Shown here in pieces: positions 28,001 through 36,389 of a stretch of DNA of 64,000 nucleotides. The notes under the pieces are model-generated. The model saw only the letters and a program-made list of their open reading frames with translations. It ran no database searches and was not told the DNA's origin. How positions within the stretch are numbered: the stretch's first letter is position 1; each line of letters opens with the position of its first letter. The position numbers and the translations under genes were made by a program. The stretch lies in NCBI GenBank assembly GCA_947500035.1, contig CANMQP010000010.1, positions 486,632-550,631 on the forward strand, in the 5' to 3' direction. This DNA comes from an uncultured Kiloniellaceae bacterium (GTDB lineage Bacteria > Pseudomonadota > Alphaproteobacteria > Kiloniellales > Kiloniellaceae).

Positions 28001-28249
28001 TTCGGACTGCATGTACAGCATGTTCTCAATGCCGTTGATCTCTTGCTCCAACGGCGTCGCTACCGTGTCCGCGACCACCTCCGCTGAGGCGCCGGGGTAG
28101 CTGGCGGTCACCTGAATGGTTGGTGGTGCGATCTCGGGGTACTGCGCCACCGGCAGGCCAAAATAGGCAATCGCACCCACAAGAGTAATCAGGATCGAGA
28201 GGACCGACGCGAGAATGGGCCGGTCGATGAAGAGGTGAACCAGGCGCAT
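25064..28249 (-). CDS. RND efflux transporter, inner-membrane pump (HAE1/AcrB type)
   Basis: A 1061-residue proton-driven drug exporter. It starts MRLVHLFIDRPILASVLSI with the first membrane helix and has the twelve-helix, two-large-periplasmic-loop plan of AcrB/MexB. Signatures are PVAQYPEIAPPTIQVTASYPGASAEVV, LFGLVLAIGIVVDDAIVVVENVER, which holds the two central proton-relay aspartates of helix 4, GYLIAVIQLPPGSSLDRT, and IGFVVLIGLSAKNAILIVEFA. It lies 10 bases downstream of its membrane fusion protein. No outer-membrane factor gene is next to it, so a TolC-type protein encoded elsewhere must be used. Confidence 0.97.
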   Translation of the reverse strand: MRLVHLFIDRPILASVLSILITLVGAIAYFGLPVAQYPEIAPPTIQVTASYPGASAEVVADTVATPLEQEINGIENMLYMQSESTGDGALVITVTFKLGTDLDTAQVLVQNRVAIAEPRLPEDVRRLGVNVRKNSPDLMMVIHILSPDGSRDQLYLSNYARTQIVDRLARIGGVGEARLFAERAYSMRVWLDPERAAALDLTAGEVVTALRQNNVQVASGTLNQLPVPEPGAFEISVETQGRLLAPEEFENIVVKRVNGGQTVRIRDIARVELGAQDYTTFGYLDGTPALPIVIFQRPGSNALETAASLISEMEDMSQDFPSGLTHEIVYNPTEFIEESVDAVYMTIIEAVALVVLVVVVFLQNFRASLIPIVAIPVSLIGTFVVMSAFGFSLNNLSLFGLVLAIGIVVDDAIVVVENVERYLSEGMSPREAAHKTMDEVGGALVAISLVLVAVFVPTAFIEGISGQFYRQFALTIATATVISMIVSLTLSPSLSALLLKSHDEEQEPTGIWAILSWPFRKFAAGFNWVFDRLAGGYAAMTKRLVRMTVVVLVVYAGLVGLTAQQFQSTPTGFIPEQDQGYLIAVIQLPPGSSLDRTNRVVQDASERLLNLEEVSHTVSFAGFDGATFTNAPNAGAIFFTMKPFAERKGTDASVGKILGEAQAALGGIQEAFAFVVAPPPVRGIGNSGGWKLYVQDRRNRGIGALEEATQGLIAAANQTEGLTQVFTLFNTGTPKIYADIDRVKAEMLGVPTDRVLNALEVYLGSAYINDFNFLGRTFRVTAQADGIYRDEQRDIAALRARSETGEMVPIGSLATFSYITGPHRVPRYNLYPAAEVQGAALPGVSTGEAITKLEAVAEEVLPDGFAFEWTELALQEKLAGDTAMLVFALAVVFVFLLLSGLYESWLLPLAVVLIVPMCLLAAVIGVNLRGLDNNILVQIGFVVLIGLSAKNAILIVEFARQAENEGCSRFEAAVQAAKTRLRPILMTSFAFILGVVPLVIASGAGAEMRQSLGTAVFSGMIGVTLFGLIFTPAFYVACRWLGTLRKSKTSGQIPKSPQPAE

Positions 28250-28259
28250 GTCGGTTTCC

Positions 28260-29555
28260 TTACTGGGGCGCTGTTACAGAATCCGCGGCCGCCGTGTCTT
28301 GTTCCGGCATGGGTTTGAGTTCAGGCGTTACCTTGCCGCCGGGCCGGGCGCGCTGGATGCCGTTGACGATGACCCGGTCCTCACCTGTCAGACCGTTTCT
28401 GATCACCCGAAGTCCGTCAATGATGGGGCCCAGGGTGACGAACTTGGGCACGACGGTTCCCTCGTCGTCGACTGTCATGACGATCTTGCGGGACTGATCC
28501 GAGAGGATCACCTCGTCCGGGACCAGGGTGGCCGTGTATTCGCCGGATCCAAGCAAACGCATGCGCCCGAAGAGGCCGGGCGTAATGATGCCCGAGGGGT
28601 TGTCAAACACGGCCCTGCCGCGGATTGTGCCCGAACCCGCCCCGAGTTCGTTATCGACGAAATCCATCGCGCCTCTGCGGGTCCACTCGGTCTCGTCCAT
28701 GAGCCTTACGTAGGCAGGGTTGTTAGCGTCGCGGGACGAGGCTCTGCTGCCCGCCTGATTTAGACGTGCATACTTGAGAAAATCGGCTTCCGAAGCGTCG
28801 AACACGAAGTAAATGGGATCCATCGAAACGACAGTGGTCAAAAGAGTCGACTGCGTGGTCCCTCCGGAGACGAGGTTGCCGACGTCAACCCGTGTGCTGG
28901 AGACGCGGCCCGTGATCGGCGCTTTGATCTGGGTGAACTCCAGCTCAAGCTGGGCGAGCTGCATAGCCCCGCGCGCAGCCTTGAGCTCCGCGGCGGCGAC
29001 ATTGCGCGCCGATCGCCGAGTGTCGACCTGGGCACGGCTGATCGTCCGGTTCCCCAACAGCTGCTCACCGCGTTCGAGTTCTTTGGCGGCAAATTGCAAC
29101 TCCGCGTTTGCCCGCTCAATTTCGGCCTCTGCCTGAACCACGGCGGCTTCGAAAGGGCGGGGGTCGATGACGTAAAGCAGGGCGCCCTTTTCGACGACTT
29201 CACCATCTCTGAAGTGCACGGAGTCGAGATACCCCGAGACGCGGGCGCGGATTTCAACACGTTCGACAGCTTCAAACCTGCCAGTGTATTCGTCCCATTC
29301 GATGACCTCTTTTACCACCGGTTTGGCGACTGTGACGGGTGGAGCGCTCGCACCCTGTTGTGCCTGTGCGTCCGTCGCAAGTGTCGCAGCAAACGCAGAG
29401 GCTATTGCAATCAGCGCAGCGCGAGCAGACAGACGAAAGCAAAATTTTTTCTTGGTGTTTTGACCCGTGCGACCTGTGGAGCGGGAAGAGGTCCAGCCGT
29501 CATCCAACATCTTTTCGATTTCCCCCTGCATTGACACGCGAGAAAGCCTGTGCAC
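28260..29555 (-). CDS. RND efflux periplasmic adaptor (membrane fusion protein)
   Basis: Up to 431 residues; joins the RND pump to an outer-membrane channel. The start is uncertain. ATGs at 29555, 29531 and 29510 are possible, and the last has an AGGGGGA site about 10 bases upstream. A signal sequence or anchor follows (ARAALIAIASAFAATLATDAQA). Then come the lipoyl half-motifs EYTGRFEAVERVEIRARVSGYLDSVHFRDGEVVEKGALLYVIDPRPFE and ITGRVSSTRVDVGNLVSGG with the alpha hairpin between them, and the barrel domains after. It is the promoter-proximal gene of the pump operon; no local repressor gene is seen. Confidence 0.95.
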   Translation of the reverse strand: MHRLSRVSMQGEIEKMLDDGWTSSRSTGRTGQNTKKKFCFRLSARAALIAIASAFAATLATDAQAQQGASAPPVTVAKPVVKEVIEWDEYTGRFEAVERVEIRARVSGYLDSVHFRDGEVVEKGALLYVIDPRPFEAAVVQAEAEIERANAELQFAAKELERGEQLLGNRTISRAQVDTRRSARNVAAAELKAARGAMQLAQLELEFTQIKAPITGRVSSTRVDVGNLVSGGTTQSTLLTTVVSMDPIYFVFDASEADFLKYARLNQAGSRASSRDANNPAYVRLMDETEWTRRGAMDFVDNELGAGSGTIRGRAVFDNPSGIITPGLFGRMRLLGSGEYTATLVPDEVILSDQSRKIVMTVDDEGTVVPKFVTLGPIIDGLRVIRNGLTGEDRVIVNGIQRARPGGKVTPELKPMPEQDTAAADSVTAPQ

Positions 29556-29818
29556 ACTTTAGCGACGCCACAGGGTGGTATGTGCCGGCGGGGTTGTCTA
29601 GCGTAAGTTGGATATATTTTTTAAGGACTTAGCGCTATTCCGGCGTTCATCGAAGTCTCGGATTGTTTGCCGGGTTTTATTGGATTTTAGGCCTGTTTTC
29701 GAACAACTGGAGCGGTATTTTCGCGCTTTGTGCAGGCTCGACCCGGCGTCCCGTCTTTCTGTGCGCAACACAAGCGCCTGCATGCAGTGACCCGCATCGG
29801 CAACCACGCGTTCTCATC

Positions 29819-31021
29819 TCATGCAGGAACGATGTTGTGCTGCGGGCCGAAGGGAAATTTGGTGATGTTCTCAGCACCGGTCTCGTGGATCACCAGGATG
29901 TCGTGCTCGCGGTATCCGCCGGCGCCTGCCATGCCTTCGGGCAGCATAATCATCGGTTCCATGGATATCACCATGTTGGGTTCCAGAACTGTCTCGATGT
30001 CTTCGCGAAGCTCAAGCCCCGCCTCTCTGCCGTAGTAGTGGCTGAGGGTGCCGAAGGAGTGACCATAGCCGAAGGTCCTGCGATCCAGGAGATCGTGTTC
30101 CTTGTAGATCTCGTTCAGTTCCAGGGCGATGTCGCAGCATCGGGCGCCGGGCTGGATCAGCTCCAGGCCGCGCCGGTGAACCTTGCAGTTGATCTCCCAG
30201 AGCTCCAGATGCCGGTCGCTGGCGTGGTCGAGAAAGAGCGTGCGTTCAAGCGCTGTGTAATAGCCCGCAATCATCGGGAAGCAGTTTAAGCTAAGAATAT
30301 CGCCTTTCTGAACGCGGCGGGAGGTGACCGGGTTGTGCGCTCCATCGGTGTTCGGACCCGACTGGAACCAGGTCCAGGTGTCCATCAATTCGCCATGGGG
30401 AAATCGCTTTGCAATTTCGCGGATCATGGCACGGGTTGAATGCAGAGCTACCTCGTACTCAGGAACATCCTCGCCGATGGCTTCGACGCAGTGAGCGCCG
30501 CCGATGTCGCCGATCTGAGCGCCATGGCGGATCAAATCAATTTCCTCGTCGGATTTGATCATGCGCATCCGCATGGTGGGTGCGCCGATGTCGGAGAATT
30601 CGGCTTCAGGCAGGGTGTCGATGAGCTTTTTATGATTTTGCAGTGTCAGGTGATCAAATTCGACACCGATACGTTTGCGGTTTGCTATTTCACTGTGAAC
30701 GGCCCTGAAGAAGTTATCTTTTTGCCAGTCCGTATAGACGAGGTTTTCCCCACTGCTGCGCCGATACGGCTGTCCACCATCGATGTTCGCCGAAATCGTG
30801 ACAGCTTTTTCCTGTGTCACAACGAGACCGTAGTTCCGACCAAACGCGCAATAGAGGAAATCGCTGAAATAATTGATGTTGTGGATCGAGGAAAAAAGAA
30901 CCGCTTCCAGGTTTTCTCTCGCCATGTGATCGCGCAGCAGTTTTAAGCGCCGTTCAGCCTCGCTTGAGGAGAAGGTCGGGGTTACTTTTTTGCCGTTTGG
31001 TATCTTGAGAAACTGTTCCAT
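29819..31021 (-). CDS. Creatinase (creatine amidinohydrolase)
   Basis: Hydrolyses creatine to sarcosine and urea. The frame extends to 31123, but the ATG at 31021 (MEQFLKIPNGKKV) has an AGAGG ribosome site and gives 400 residues, close to the 403 of the Pseudomonas enzyme. The pita-bread fold matches creatinase along its length: SSIHNINYFSDFLYCAFGRNYG, ISANIDGGQPYRR, LMDTWTWFQSGPNTDGAHNPVT, FPMIAGYYTALERTLFLDHASD, and YGHSFGTLSHYYGREAGLELRED. The catalytic histidine (His232 in Pseudomonas) is His229 here. The metal ligands of true aminopeptidases are not conserved in this family, which argues against a Xaa-Pro peptidase. A LysR gene diverges from it. Confidence 0.93.
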   Translation of the reverse strand: MEQFLKIPNGKKVTPTFSSSEAERRLKLLRDHMARENLEAVLFSSIHNINYFSDFLYCAFGRNYGLVVTQEKAVTISANIDGGQPYRRSSGENLVYTDWQKDNFFRAVHSEIANRKRIGVEFDHLTLQNHKKLIDTLPEAEFSDIGAPTMRMRMIKSDEEIDLIRHGAQIGDIGGAHCVEAIGEDVPEYEVALHSTRAMIREIAKRFPHGELMDTWTWFQSGPNTDGAHNPVTSRRVQKGDILSLNCFPMIAGYYTALERTLFLDHASDRHLELWEINCKVHRRGLELIQPGARCCDIALELNEIYKEHDLLDRRTFGYGHSFGTLSHYYGREAGLELREDIETVLEPNMVISMEPMIMLPEGMAGAGGYREHDILVIHETGAENITKFPFGPQHNIVPA

Positions 31022-31339
31022 TCTTGCCTCTTGCATGACGGAGCTTTGGTCAACCAGCAATAGATCACCGCTCGCCGCGGCTTTTAGGGGTCCACATCTG
31101 CTGGCCGATTCGCTATTATTCACAGTCTCTTAGTGGTATTCGGGTCTAAAACGCGCTGTAACACTGGCGTTGAGGCCTTTCGACCAGCTCTGAATTCCCG
31201 GGCGTCACCGTTACATCAGGTCGATATCATGATGGCTTCGATTTGAAAAATTAATGTTTTTTATTATTGGATTTATGAACGCAATCATATAAATCTACTA
31301 TCAGATAAGATTAGTTCTAACGTAAGTGGTTGGAGCATT
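31022..31339. promoter_or_regulatory. Divergent control region of creatinase and its LysR regulator
   Basis: An AT-rich 318-base region. It carries a dyad GATTTAT (31270-31276) / ATAAATC (31289-31295) with a 12-base spacer, of LysR-box type, 45 bases before the regulator start. Both promoters should lie here. That the LysR protein binds this dyad is inference from position and form. Confidence 0.5.
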
Positions 31340-32242
31340 TTGCGTAAACACCTGCCCATCGAAAGCCTGCGAACCTTTGTGTCGGTCATTGAAACCGGCA
31401 GTTTTACGCGCGCGGGCAGGGTCGTTGGGCGGTCGCAGTCGGCTGTTTCTCTTCAAATTCAGCGTTTGGAGTCCCTTTGCGGCGCATCGCTCTTGATGCG
31501 GGACAGCCGCGCACCTGTGCTCACGCGTCAGGGTGAAATCCTGCTCGAAACCGCCCGCGAAATTCTTGCGCTCAACGACACCTGTTTTGAGGTCATTCGA
31601 GACCCCTTTCTCAGCGGATCCGTTCGTGTGGGGATACCCAACGATTTTGCCACCTCGATTCTGCCTCAGGTCCTGGGCAGGTTCGCACAGGCCCATCCAA
31701 AGGTGACGCTTGAAGTTACCTGTGATCTGAGCGCGACGCTCGGCAATCACTTCGAGTCCTCGGACCTCGATGTCATGATCGGTATCCGGACCGAACGCAC
31801 GACGGCGCAACCGGTCAAAACCTGGTCGGAGCCGGTGGTCTGGGTTGCCGGCATGAATCAGAACAGCGAGAACCGTTCACCCTTACCGCTTGTGGTCTAT
31901 CCTGAAGGTTGCCGCTATCGGGCCGCGATGTTGCGGGCGCTTGACGCGGCGCAGATCTCCTCGCGTATCGCTTTTTCCAGCTCCAGCCTCTCGGGATTGC
32001 AGATGGCGGTCAAAAGCGGCCTCGGTGTTATGGCTCTGTCTCGAAGCACAGTACCTGAGGGATTGCATCCGCTGCCGCAGAATACGCAGCTGCCGGATCT
32101 GGGCGTGGTCAATGTCGATCTCTTTGCGCGCACTGATCCACCAAATGCGCCGGCCGAACAATTGGCGCGTTTCATCAAGCAGGCGCTTGATGAACTGGCT
32201 GCTGATAGTGGCAGTCAGCAGCCAGGAAAAATGACCGCGTAG
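31340..32242 (+). CDS. LysR-family transcriptional regulator, divergent from creatinase
   Basis: A 300-residue LysR-type regulator. The winged helix is at residues 5-65 (IESLRTFVSVIETGSFTRAGRVVGRSQSAVSLQIQRLESLCGASLLMR), and the effector-binding domain follows with DPFLSGSVRVGIPNDFATSILPQVLGRFAQAHPKV. Translation seems to start at the TTG at 31340, 4 bases after TGGAG. Position suggests it activates or represses the creatinase gene in response to creatine or a breakdown product. The effector is not deducible from sequence. Confidence 0.9.
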   Translation: MRKHLPIESLRTFVSVIETGSFTRAGRVVGRSQSAVSLQIQRLESLCGASLLMRDSRAPVLTRQGEILLETAREILALNDTCFEVIRDPFLSGSVRVGIPNDFATSILPQVLGRFAQAHPKVTLEVTCDLSATLGNHFESSDLDVMIGIRTERTTAQPVKTWSEPVVWVAGMNQNSENRSPLPLVVYPEGCRYRAAMLRALDAAQISSRIAFSSSSLSGLQMAVKSGLGVMALSRSTVPEGLHPLPQNTQLPDLGVVNVDLFARTDPPNAPAEQLARFIKQALDELAADSGSQQPGKMTA

Positions 32243-32268
32243 GGTCGAGCCTTATTCCGAAATGCGGT

Positions 32269-33207
32269 TCAGTTATGCATCCAAACCGGTTTGCGGACAG
32301 TGATCTGTGCCTCACCGGCCCGCAGTTCGGCGCAGCCGGAGTCCTGCAGTGCGTCCAGGCGCACCGTCGCGAGTCCTTTTTTCGCGACCGCGGATCTCAT
32401 GATCCCGACTTCCTTGTCGCCCGACAATAAGGCTGTGCCCGGTTCAGGTGTGGGGCCGGAAATCTCCGCGGGCATGAGCCGTTTTTTGACCAGGCCGCGG
32501 TATTTGGTCCGTGCTGTAAGCTCCTGGCCCATGTAGCATCCCTTGTTCCAATCAACGCCGTGCAGCTCGTCAAATCCGTTTTCAAGCAGAGTCGACTTCT
32601 CGACCTCTAGATCCCGGCTGCCGTCCGGCACGCCAAGCTCGCTGCGCAGGCAGTCGTAATCGTCAAGTGAAGTGGTTTCGAATCCCGCATCCTTCAGAAC
32701 TGCTTCGGCGTTCCCGGATGGCAGGATGGCCCGGGCACCCAGCTCCGCCATGCGCGGATCGACAAAGACCCGGCCCTTGCCAAGATTTGCAGTACTGCCG
32801 GGGGTCGGTTCGAGGCCCAATCTGGAGAAGCTGTCCTCGCCGAAGAGGACGGCAACGCTGTAATCGCTCTGCGCATCCTCGACCTGAACCTGCGACCGCA
32901 GCTTATAAAGCTTTAACCGGCGCTGAAGATCCGCACGGCGATCGGCCTCGCAATCGATCAGAAGCGCGCTTTCACCGCCTGCTTCGGCGCTCTCGCTATT
33001 GCCGGGGTCCTCTTCGGTTACGAAAAACTCGTGCAGAAACTTTCCCTGGGGCGTCAGAAAGGCCGCCCAAATAGATTGGCTCGGCGAGACAGCTTCGACA
33101 TCATTCGAGACGAGGCCCTGCAAAAAGGCGACGCGATCGGGACCTGAAACCCGCAGAACACCGCGGTGCGACAGAATGAGACCTTTGGGTTTGGGTTGAT
33201 CAGGCAT
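32269..33207 (-). CDS. ygfZ: YgfZ/GcvT-domain folate-binding protein
   Basis: A 312-residue tetrahydrofolate-binding protein that, in other bacteria, supports iron-sulfur enzymes such as MiaB. The defining K-G-C-[FY]-x-G-Q-E motif appears as KGCYMGQELTARTKYRG near residue 225, and the N-terminus has LSHRGVLRVSGPDRVAFLQGLVSNDV. It converges on the LysR gene with 26 bases between stops and diverges from the glycosyltransferase. Confidence 0.93.
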   Translation of the reverse strand: MPDQPKPKGLILSHRGVLRVSGPDRVAFLQGLVSNDVEAVSPSQSIWAAFLTPQGKFLHEFFVTEEDPGNSESAEAGGESALLIDCEADRRADLQRRLKLYKLRSQVQVEDAQSDYSVAVLFGEDSFSRLGLEPTPGSTANLGKGRVFVDPRMAELGARAILPSGNAEAVLKDAGFETTSLDDYDCLRSELGVPDGSRDLEVEKSTLLENGFDELHGVDWNKGCYMGQELTARTKYRGLVKKRLMPAEISGPTPEPGTALLSGDKEVGIMRSAVAKKGLATVRLDALQDSGCAELRAGEAQITVRKPVWMHN

Positions 33208-33424
33208 TTTTGTCTCTCATTTCGCCCGCATCACCGGACTTTCGTTCCAATATCAGTCTCAAGATTTGGCATTGCGGCAACATTTGCGCAAGGTCTGCTT
33301 GGCAAGAGGCTGGCCCGCTCGTATAACCGCCCCGGAGGCTAATCAAGGCTATGTGCTTTCTTTTTGTTTCACCACAGGGTTGTGTTGAAAGCGTCGCGCG
33401 TGCCGAGGGAGGCAATGGGCTCCG

Positions 33425-34477
33425 ATGCGCATTTTAAATGTCATGTCCGGTGGTAAGGCCGGTGGTGCTGAGACCTTCTTCGTGTCGCTGGTCCTGGCTT
33501 TGAAAGACGCCGGGCATGAGAGCCGTGCCGTCATTCGTAGTCACCCGGAGCGCGCCGCGCTGATCAGGGGCGGGGGAGTCGAACCGCTCGAGCTGCCTTT
33601 CCGGAAGTGGCTTGATTTCACAACCAAGGCGGCCTTGGAGCGGGAGATTGCCGCGTTCAAGCCAGATGTGGTCATGACCTGGATGAGTCGCGCCAGTGCG
33701 ATCTGTCCGACGGGCGACTTTCTTCGTGTGGCCCGGCTGGGTGGCTACTATCCGATCAAAAACTTTCAAAACTGCGAGCACTTGATCTGCAACACGACGG
33801 AGTTGGTCGATCACGTGGTAAAAAGTGGGTGGCCTCGCGCCAGAGCGTCGTATCTGCCCAACTTCGCCCGGATTGAGAACGCGCCCGCGATGGCCCGCGC
33901 AACTTTTGATACCCCTGACGAAGTGCCGCTTTTGCTGGCGCTCGGGCGATTGCATCCTGCGAAAGCACTGGATGTCCTGATCCGTGCTCTCGCAATCGAG
34001 ACGCGTCCGTACCTCTGGATCGGTGGCGAGGGCGCCTTGAAGGCCGAATTGAAAGGTCTCGCCCGTGAATTGGGTGTTGCCGACCGGGTTCGCTTCCTGG
34101 GCTGGCGCAATGACAAGGCCGCGTTGTTCGCTGCCGCGGATATCTGTGTTTTCCCATCGCGGGTCGAGCCTTTCGGCAATGTCGTTCTCGATGCCTGGGG
34201 CTATGGGAAGCCGCTGGTTGCCGCTGCATCGACGGGGCCGGCTGAACTGGTCCGGGACAATGAGGATGGATTGCTGGTGCCGATCGATGATGCCCCGGCT
34301 CTGGCAGCAGGAATTGGCCGGGTGATCGACGAGGAGGGGCTGGCTGGCCGGCTGGTTGCGGCAGGCCGAAAACGCTTCGATGCAGACTTTACCGAGCAAG
34401 CCTGTGTCCAGCGTTACGTCTCGCTGTTCGAGGAATTGCTGCAGGAAAGACAGGCCGGGCGCCAGCGCGCGGGGTGA
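33425..34477 (+). CDS. Family 4 glycosyltransferase
   Basis: A 350-residue GT-B fold enzyme. The N-terminal Gly-rich loop MSGGKAGGAETFFVSLVLAL is at residues 7-26. The C-terminal half has LLALGRLHPAKALDVLIRAL and the nucleotide-sugar region FPSRVEPFGNVVLDAWGYGKPLVAAASTGPAELV. The E-x7-E motif reads E-x7-D here, a conservative change found in some members. No signal peptide or membrane span is seen, so it is likely cytosolic, acting on lipid-linked or membrane glycans. The stop overlaps the longest form of the dihydroorotase frame, but the likely dihydroorotase start is 48 bases further on. Confidence 0.88.
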   Translation: MRILNVMSGGKAGGAETFFVSLVLALKDAGHESRAVIRSHPERAALIRGGGVEPLELPFRKWLDFTTKAALEREIAAFKPDVVMTWMSRASAICPTGDFLRVARLGGYYPIKNFQNCEHLICNTTELVDHVVKSGWPRARASYLPNFARIENAPAMARATFDTPDEVPLLLALGRLHPAKALDVLIRALAIETRPYLWIGGEGALKAELKGLARELGVADRVRFLGWRNDKAALFAAADICVFPSRVEPFGNVVLDAWGYGKPLVAAASTGPAELVRDNEDGLLVPIDDAPALAAGIGRVIDEEGLAGRLVAAGRKRFDADFTEQACVQRYVSLFEELLQERQAGRQRAG

Positions 34478-34524
34478 AGGGCCGGCGAATCCGGCAAAAC
34501 GATAACCACAAGGATTCAAAGACC

Positions 34525-35871
34525 ATGGCTCAAATCTATGACCTGGTCATCAAGGGCGGCTGTGTCGTAACACCATCCGGTCTTGTCGAGACCGATGTTG
34601 CCGTATCGGATGGGCGGGTCGCCGCGCTGGGCAATCTGGATGCCTCTGCCGGGAAGGAGAGCTTTGATGCCGCCGGACTTCATGTCCTGCCGGGCGTGAT
34701 CGACAGTCAGGTTCATTTCCGTGAGCCCGGCCTGGAACACAAGGAGGATCTGGCCTGTGGGACGGCGGCGGCGGCGCTGGGCGGGGTCGTGGCGATCTTC
34801 GAGATGCCCAACACCATGCCCTTGACCCTCGCCGCATCCGATCTCGACGACAAGTTCGCCCGCGCCGATGGGCGGACCTGGACCGATCACGCCTTCTTCA
34901 TTGGTGCGGCGGAAGAAAATGTGGATCGGCTCGGCGAGTTAGAGCGTCATCCGGGTTGCAGTGGTGTGAAGATCTTCATGGGGTCCTCGACCGGCAGCCT
35001 GCTGGTCGAAGACGACGAGACGCTTCTGCGGGTGCTCAAACACGGGACCCGCCGGGTCGCGATCCATGCGGAGGACGAGCCGCGTTTGCGCGAGCGTTTG
35101 TCGCTGGTCCGTGGCGGCGCGCCGGTCTCTGATCACCCGGTCTGGCGGGATGAGGAAGTGGCGATCAAGGCCACGACCCGCATCATGCGCCTTGCCCGGC
35201 AAGCTGGCCGGCGTATTCATATTCTGCATATCACCACCGCTGATGAGATGCCGCTGCTTGCCGCCAACAAGGATCTCGTGACCGTCGAGGTGACGCCCCA
35301 GCATCTCACGCTCGCCGCACCCGATTGTTACGATCGCCTCGGGTCTTATGCCCAGATGAACCCGCCGATCCGTGACGAGCGGCATCGCGAAGGGCTCTGG
35401 GAGGGCATCCGTCAGGGTATCGTGGATGTCATCGGTTCCGACCATGCGCCGCACACCAAGGAAGAAAAGGCACGGGACTATCCGCAGTCACCCTCCGGCA
35501 TGCCGGGTGTCCAAACCTTGTTGCCGCTGATGCTCGATCACGTGAATGCAGGCCGCCTGTCGCTGGAACGGCTGGTCGATCTGACCTCCGCCGGTCCTGC
35601 GCGGATCTACGATATCGCCGGAAAGGGCCGCATTGCGGTCGGATACGATGCGGACTTCTCGATCGTCGATCTGAAGGCGCGGACCGAAATCACATCTGAC
35701 TGGCTGGCATACAAGTGCTGCTGGTCGCCGTTCGAAGGCATGACCGTCACCGGCTGGCCCATCGCCACCGTGATCCGTGGCCGGACCGTGATGCGGGACG
35801 GCGAACTGCTCGGTGATCCCCTCGGGCGGCCGGTCCGGTTCCAAGATACCCTGCCGGCGGTCAGTGGATGA
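34525..35871 (+). CDS. pyrC: Dihydroorotase, class I, with Q-V-H metal motif
   Basis: A 448-residue amidohydrolase for the third step of pyrimidine synthesis. The frame opens at 34474, but the ATG at 34525 (MAQIYDLVIKGGCV) has an AAGGA site 10 bases upstream. The first metal motif, normally H-x-H, reads Gln62-Val63-His64 in GVIDSQVHFREPGLEHKEDL, so one ligand histidine is missing. Later features HAEDEPRLRERL, HILHITTADEM and IGSDHAPHTKEEK are intact. I recall the same Q-V-H form in other alphaproteobacterial sequences annotated as dihydroorotase. Allantoinase or hydantoinase activity cannot be excluded, since no pyrB is adjacent. Confidence 0.85.
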   Translation: MAQIYDLVIKGGCVVTPSGLVETDVAVSDGRVAALGNLDASAGKESFDAAGLHVLPGVIDSQVHFREPGLEHKEDLACGTAAAALGGVVAIFEMPNTMPLTLAASDLDDKFARADGRTWTDHAFFIGAAEENVDRLGELERHPGCSGVKIFMGSSTGSLLVEDDETLLRVLKHGTRRVAIHAEDEPRLRERLSLVRGGAPVSDHPVWRDEEVAIKATTRIMRLARQAGRRIHILHITTADEMPLLAANKDLVTVEVTPQHLTLAAPDCYDRLGSYAQMNPPIRDERHREGLWEGIRQGIVDVIGSDHAPHTKEEKARDYPQSPSGMPGVQTLLPLMLDHVNAGRLSLERLVDLTSAGPARIYDIAGKGRIAVGYDADFSIVDLKARTEITSDWLAYKCCWSPFEGMTVTGWPIATVIRGRTVMRDGELLGDPLGRPVRFQDTLPAVSG

Positions 35872-36308
35872 GGGGGGGTGCATTTTTTGGCCTGTTTCTC
35901 TTGATGGCGCTGCCTTCCGCGGCGGGAGATGCTGCGGACGCGGCGCTCATCGAAGCCACGAAACAGGGCAATGCGGCGCAGGTCGAACGTTTGCTTGCGG
36001 AGGGGGGCGACCCCGATCGGGCCGATGCCCACAGGAATACCGCGCTTATTTTCGCCGCGCGTGACGGTCATACCGATATTGCCCGTTTGCTTCTGGATCA
36101 CGGAGCAACGCTCGACTGGATCGACGGAGAGGGCGTAACCCCTCTGATCCTCGCCGCCTTCAAGGCGCATGAAGAGATCGTCGACCTGCTGCTGCGGCTC
36201 GGCGCCGATGTCTCGATCCGGGATCAGTGGGGGCGGACTGCGCTCGACTATGCGCGCCGCCGGGGCGCCGATGATCCCATTGCTCTAAGGATAGAAGAGA
36301 GCCGTTAG
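35868..36308 (+). CDS. Small secreted ankyrin-repeat protein
   Basis: A 146-residue protein whose ATG overlaps the dihydroorotase stop (ATGA), so it is translationally coupled. A signal peptide is predicted at residues 1-20 (FFGLFLLMALPSAAG). About three and a half ankyrin units follow: DAALIEATKQGNAAQVERLLAEGGDPD, HRNTALIFAARDGHTDIARLLLDHGATLD, GVTPLILAAFKAHEEIVDLLLRLGADVS and GRTALDYARRRGADD. It is probably periplasmic and protein-binding; the partner is unknown. Confidence 0.88.
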   Translation: MRGGAFFGLFLLMALPSAAGDAADAALIEATKQGNAAQVERLLAEGGDPDRADAHRNTALIFAARDGHTDIARLLLDHGATLDWIDGEGVTPLILAAFKAHEEIVDLLLRLGADVSIRDQWGRTALDYARRRGADDPIALRIEESR

Positions 36309-36389
36309 GGAATTCCACAGCTGTCGGCGTTACAGTCCGGTCTGCTTTCCAAAATGCGGTGTCAGGCCTGTCGGATCTCGGATGAAACG

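Noticed and set aside
26948..28087. 379-codon plus-strand frame opposite the RND pump
   Set aside because: His/Asp/Arg-rich translation with no domain sense; shadow of the RND permease.
29819..31021. Annotation as Xaa-Pro aminopeptidase
   Set aside because: The fold is shared, but long stretches match creatinase specifically and the family lacks the dimetal ligands of the peptidases.
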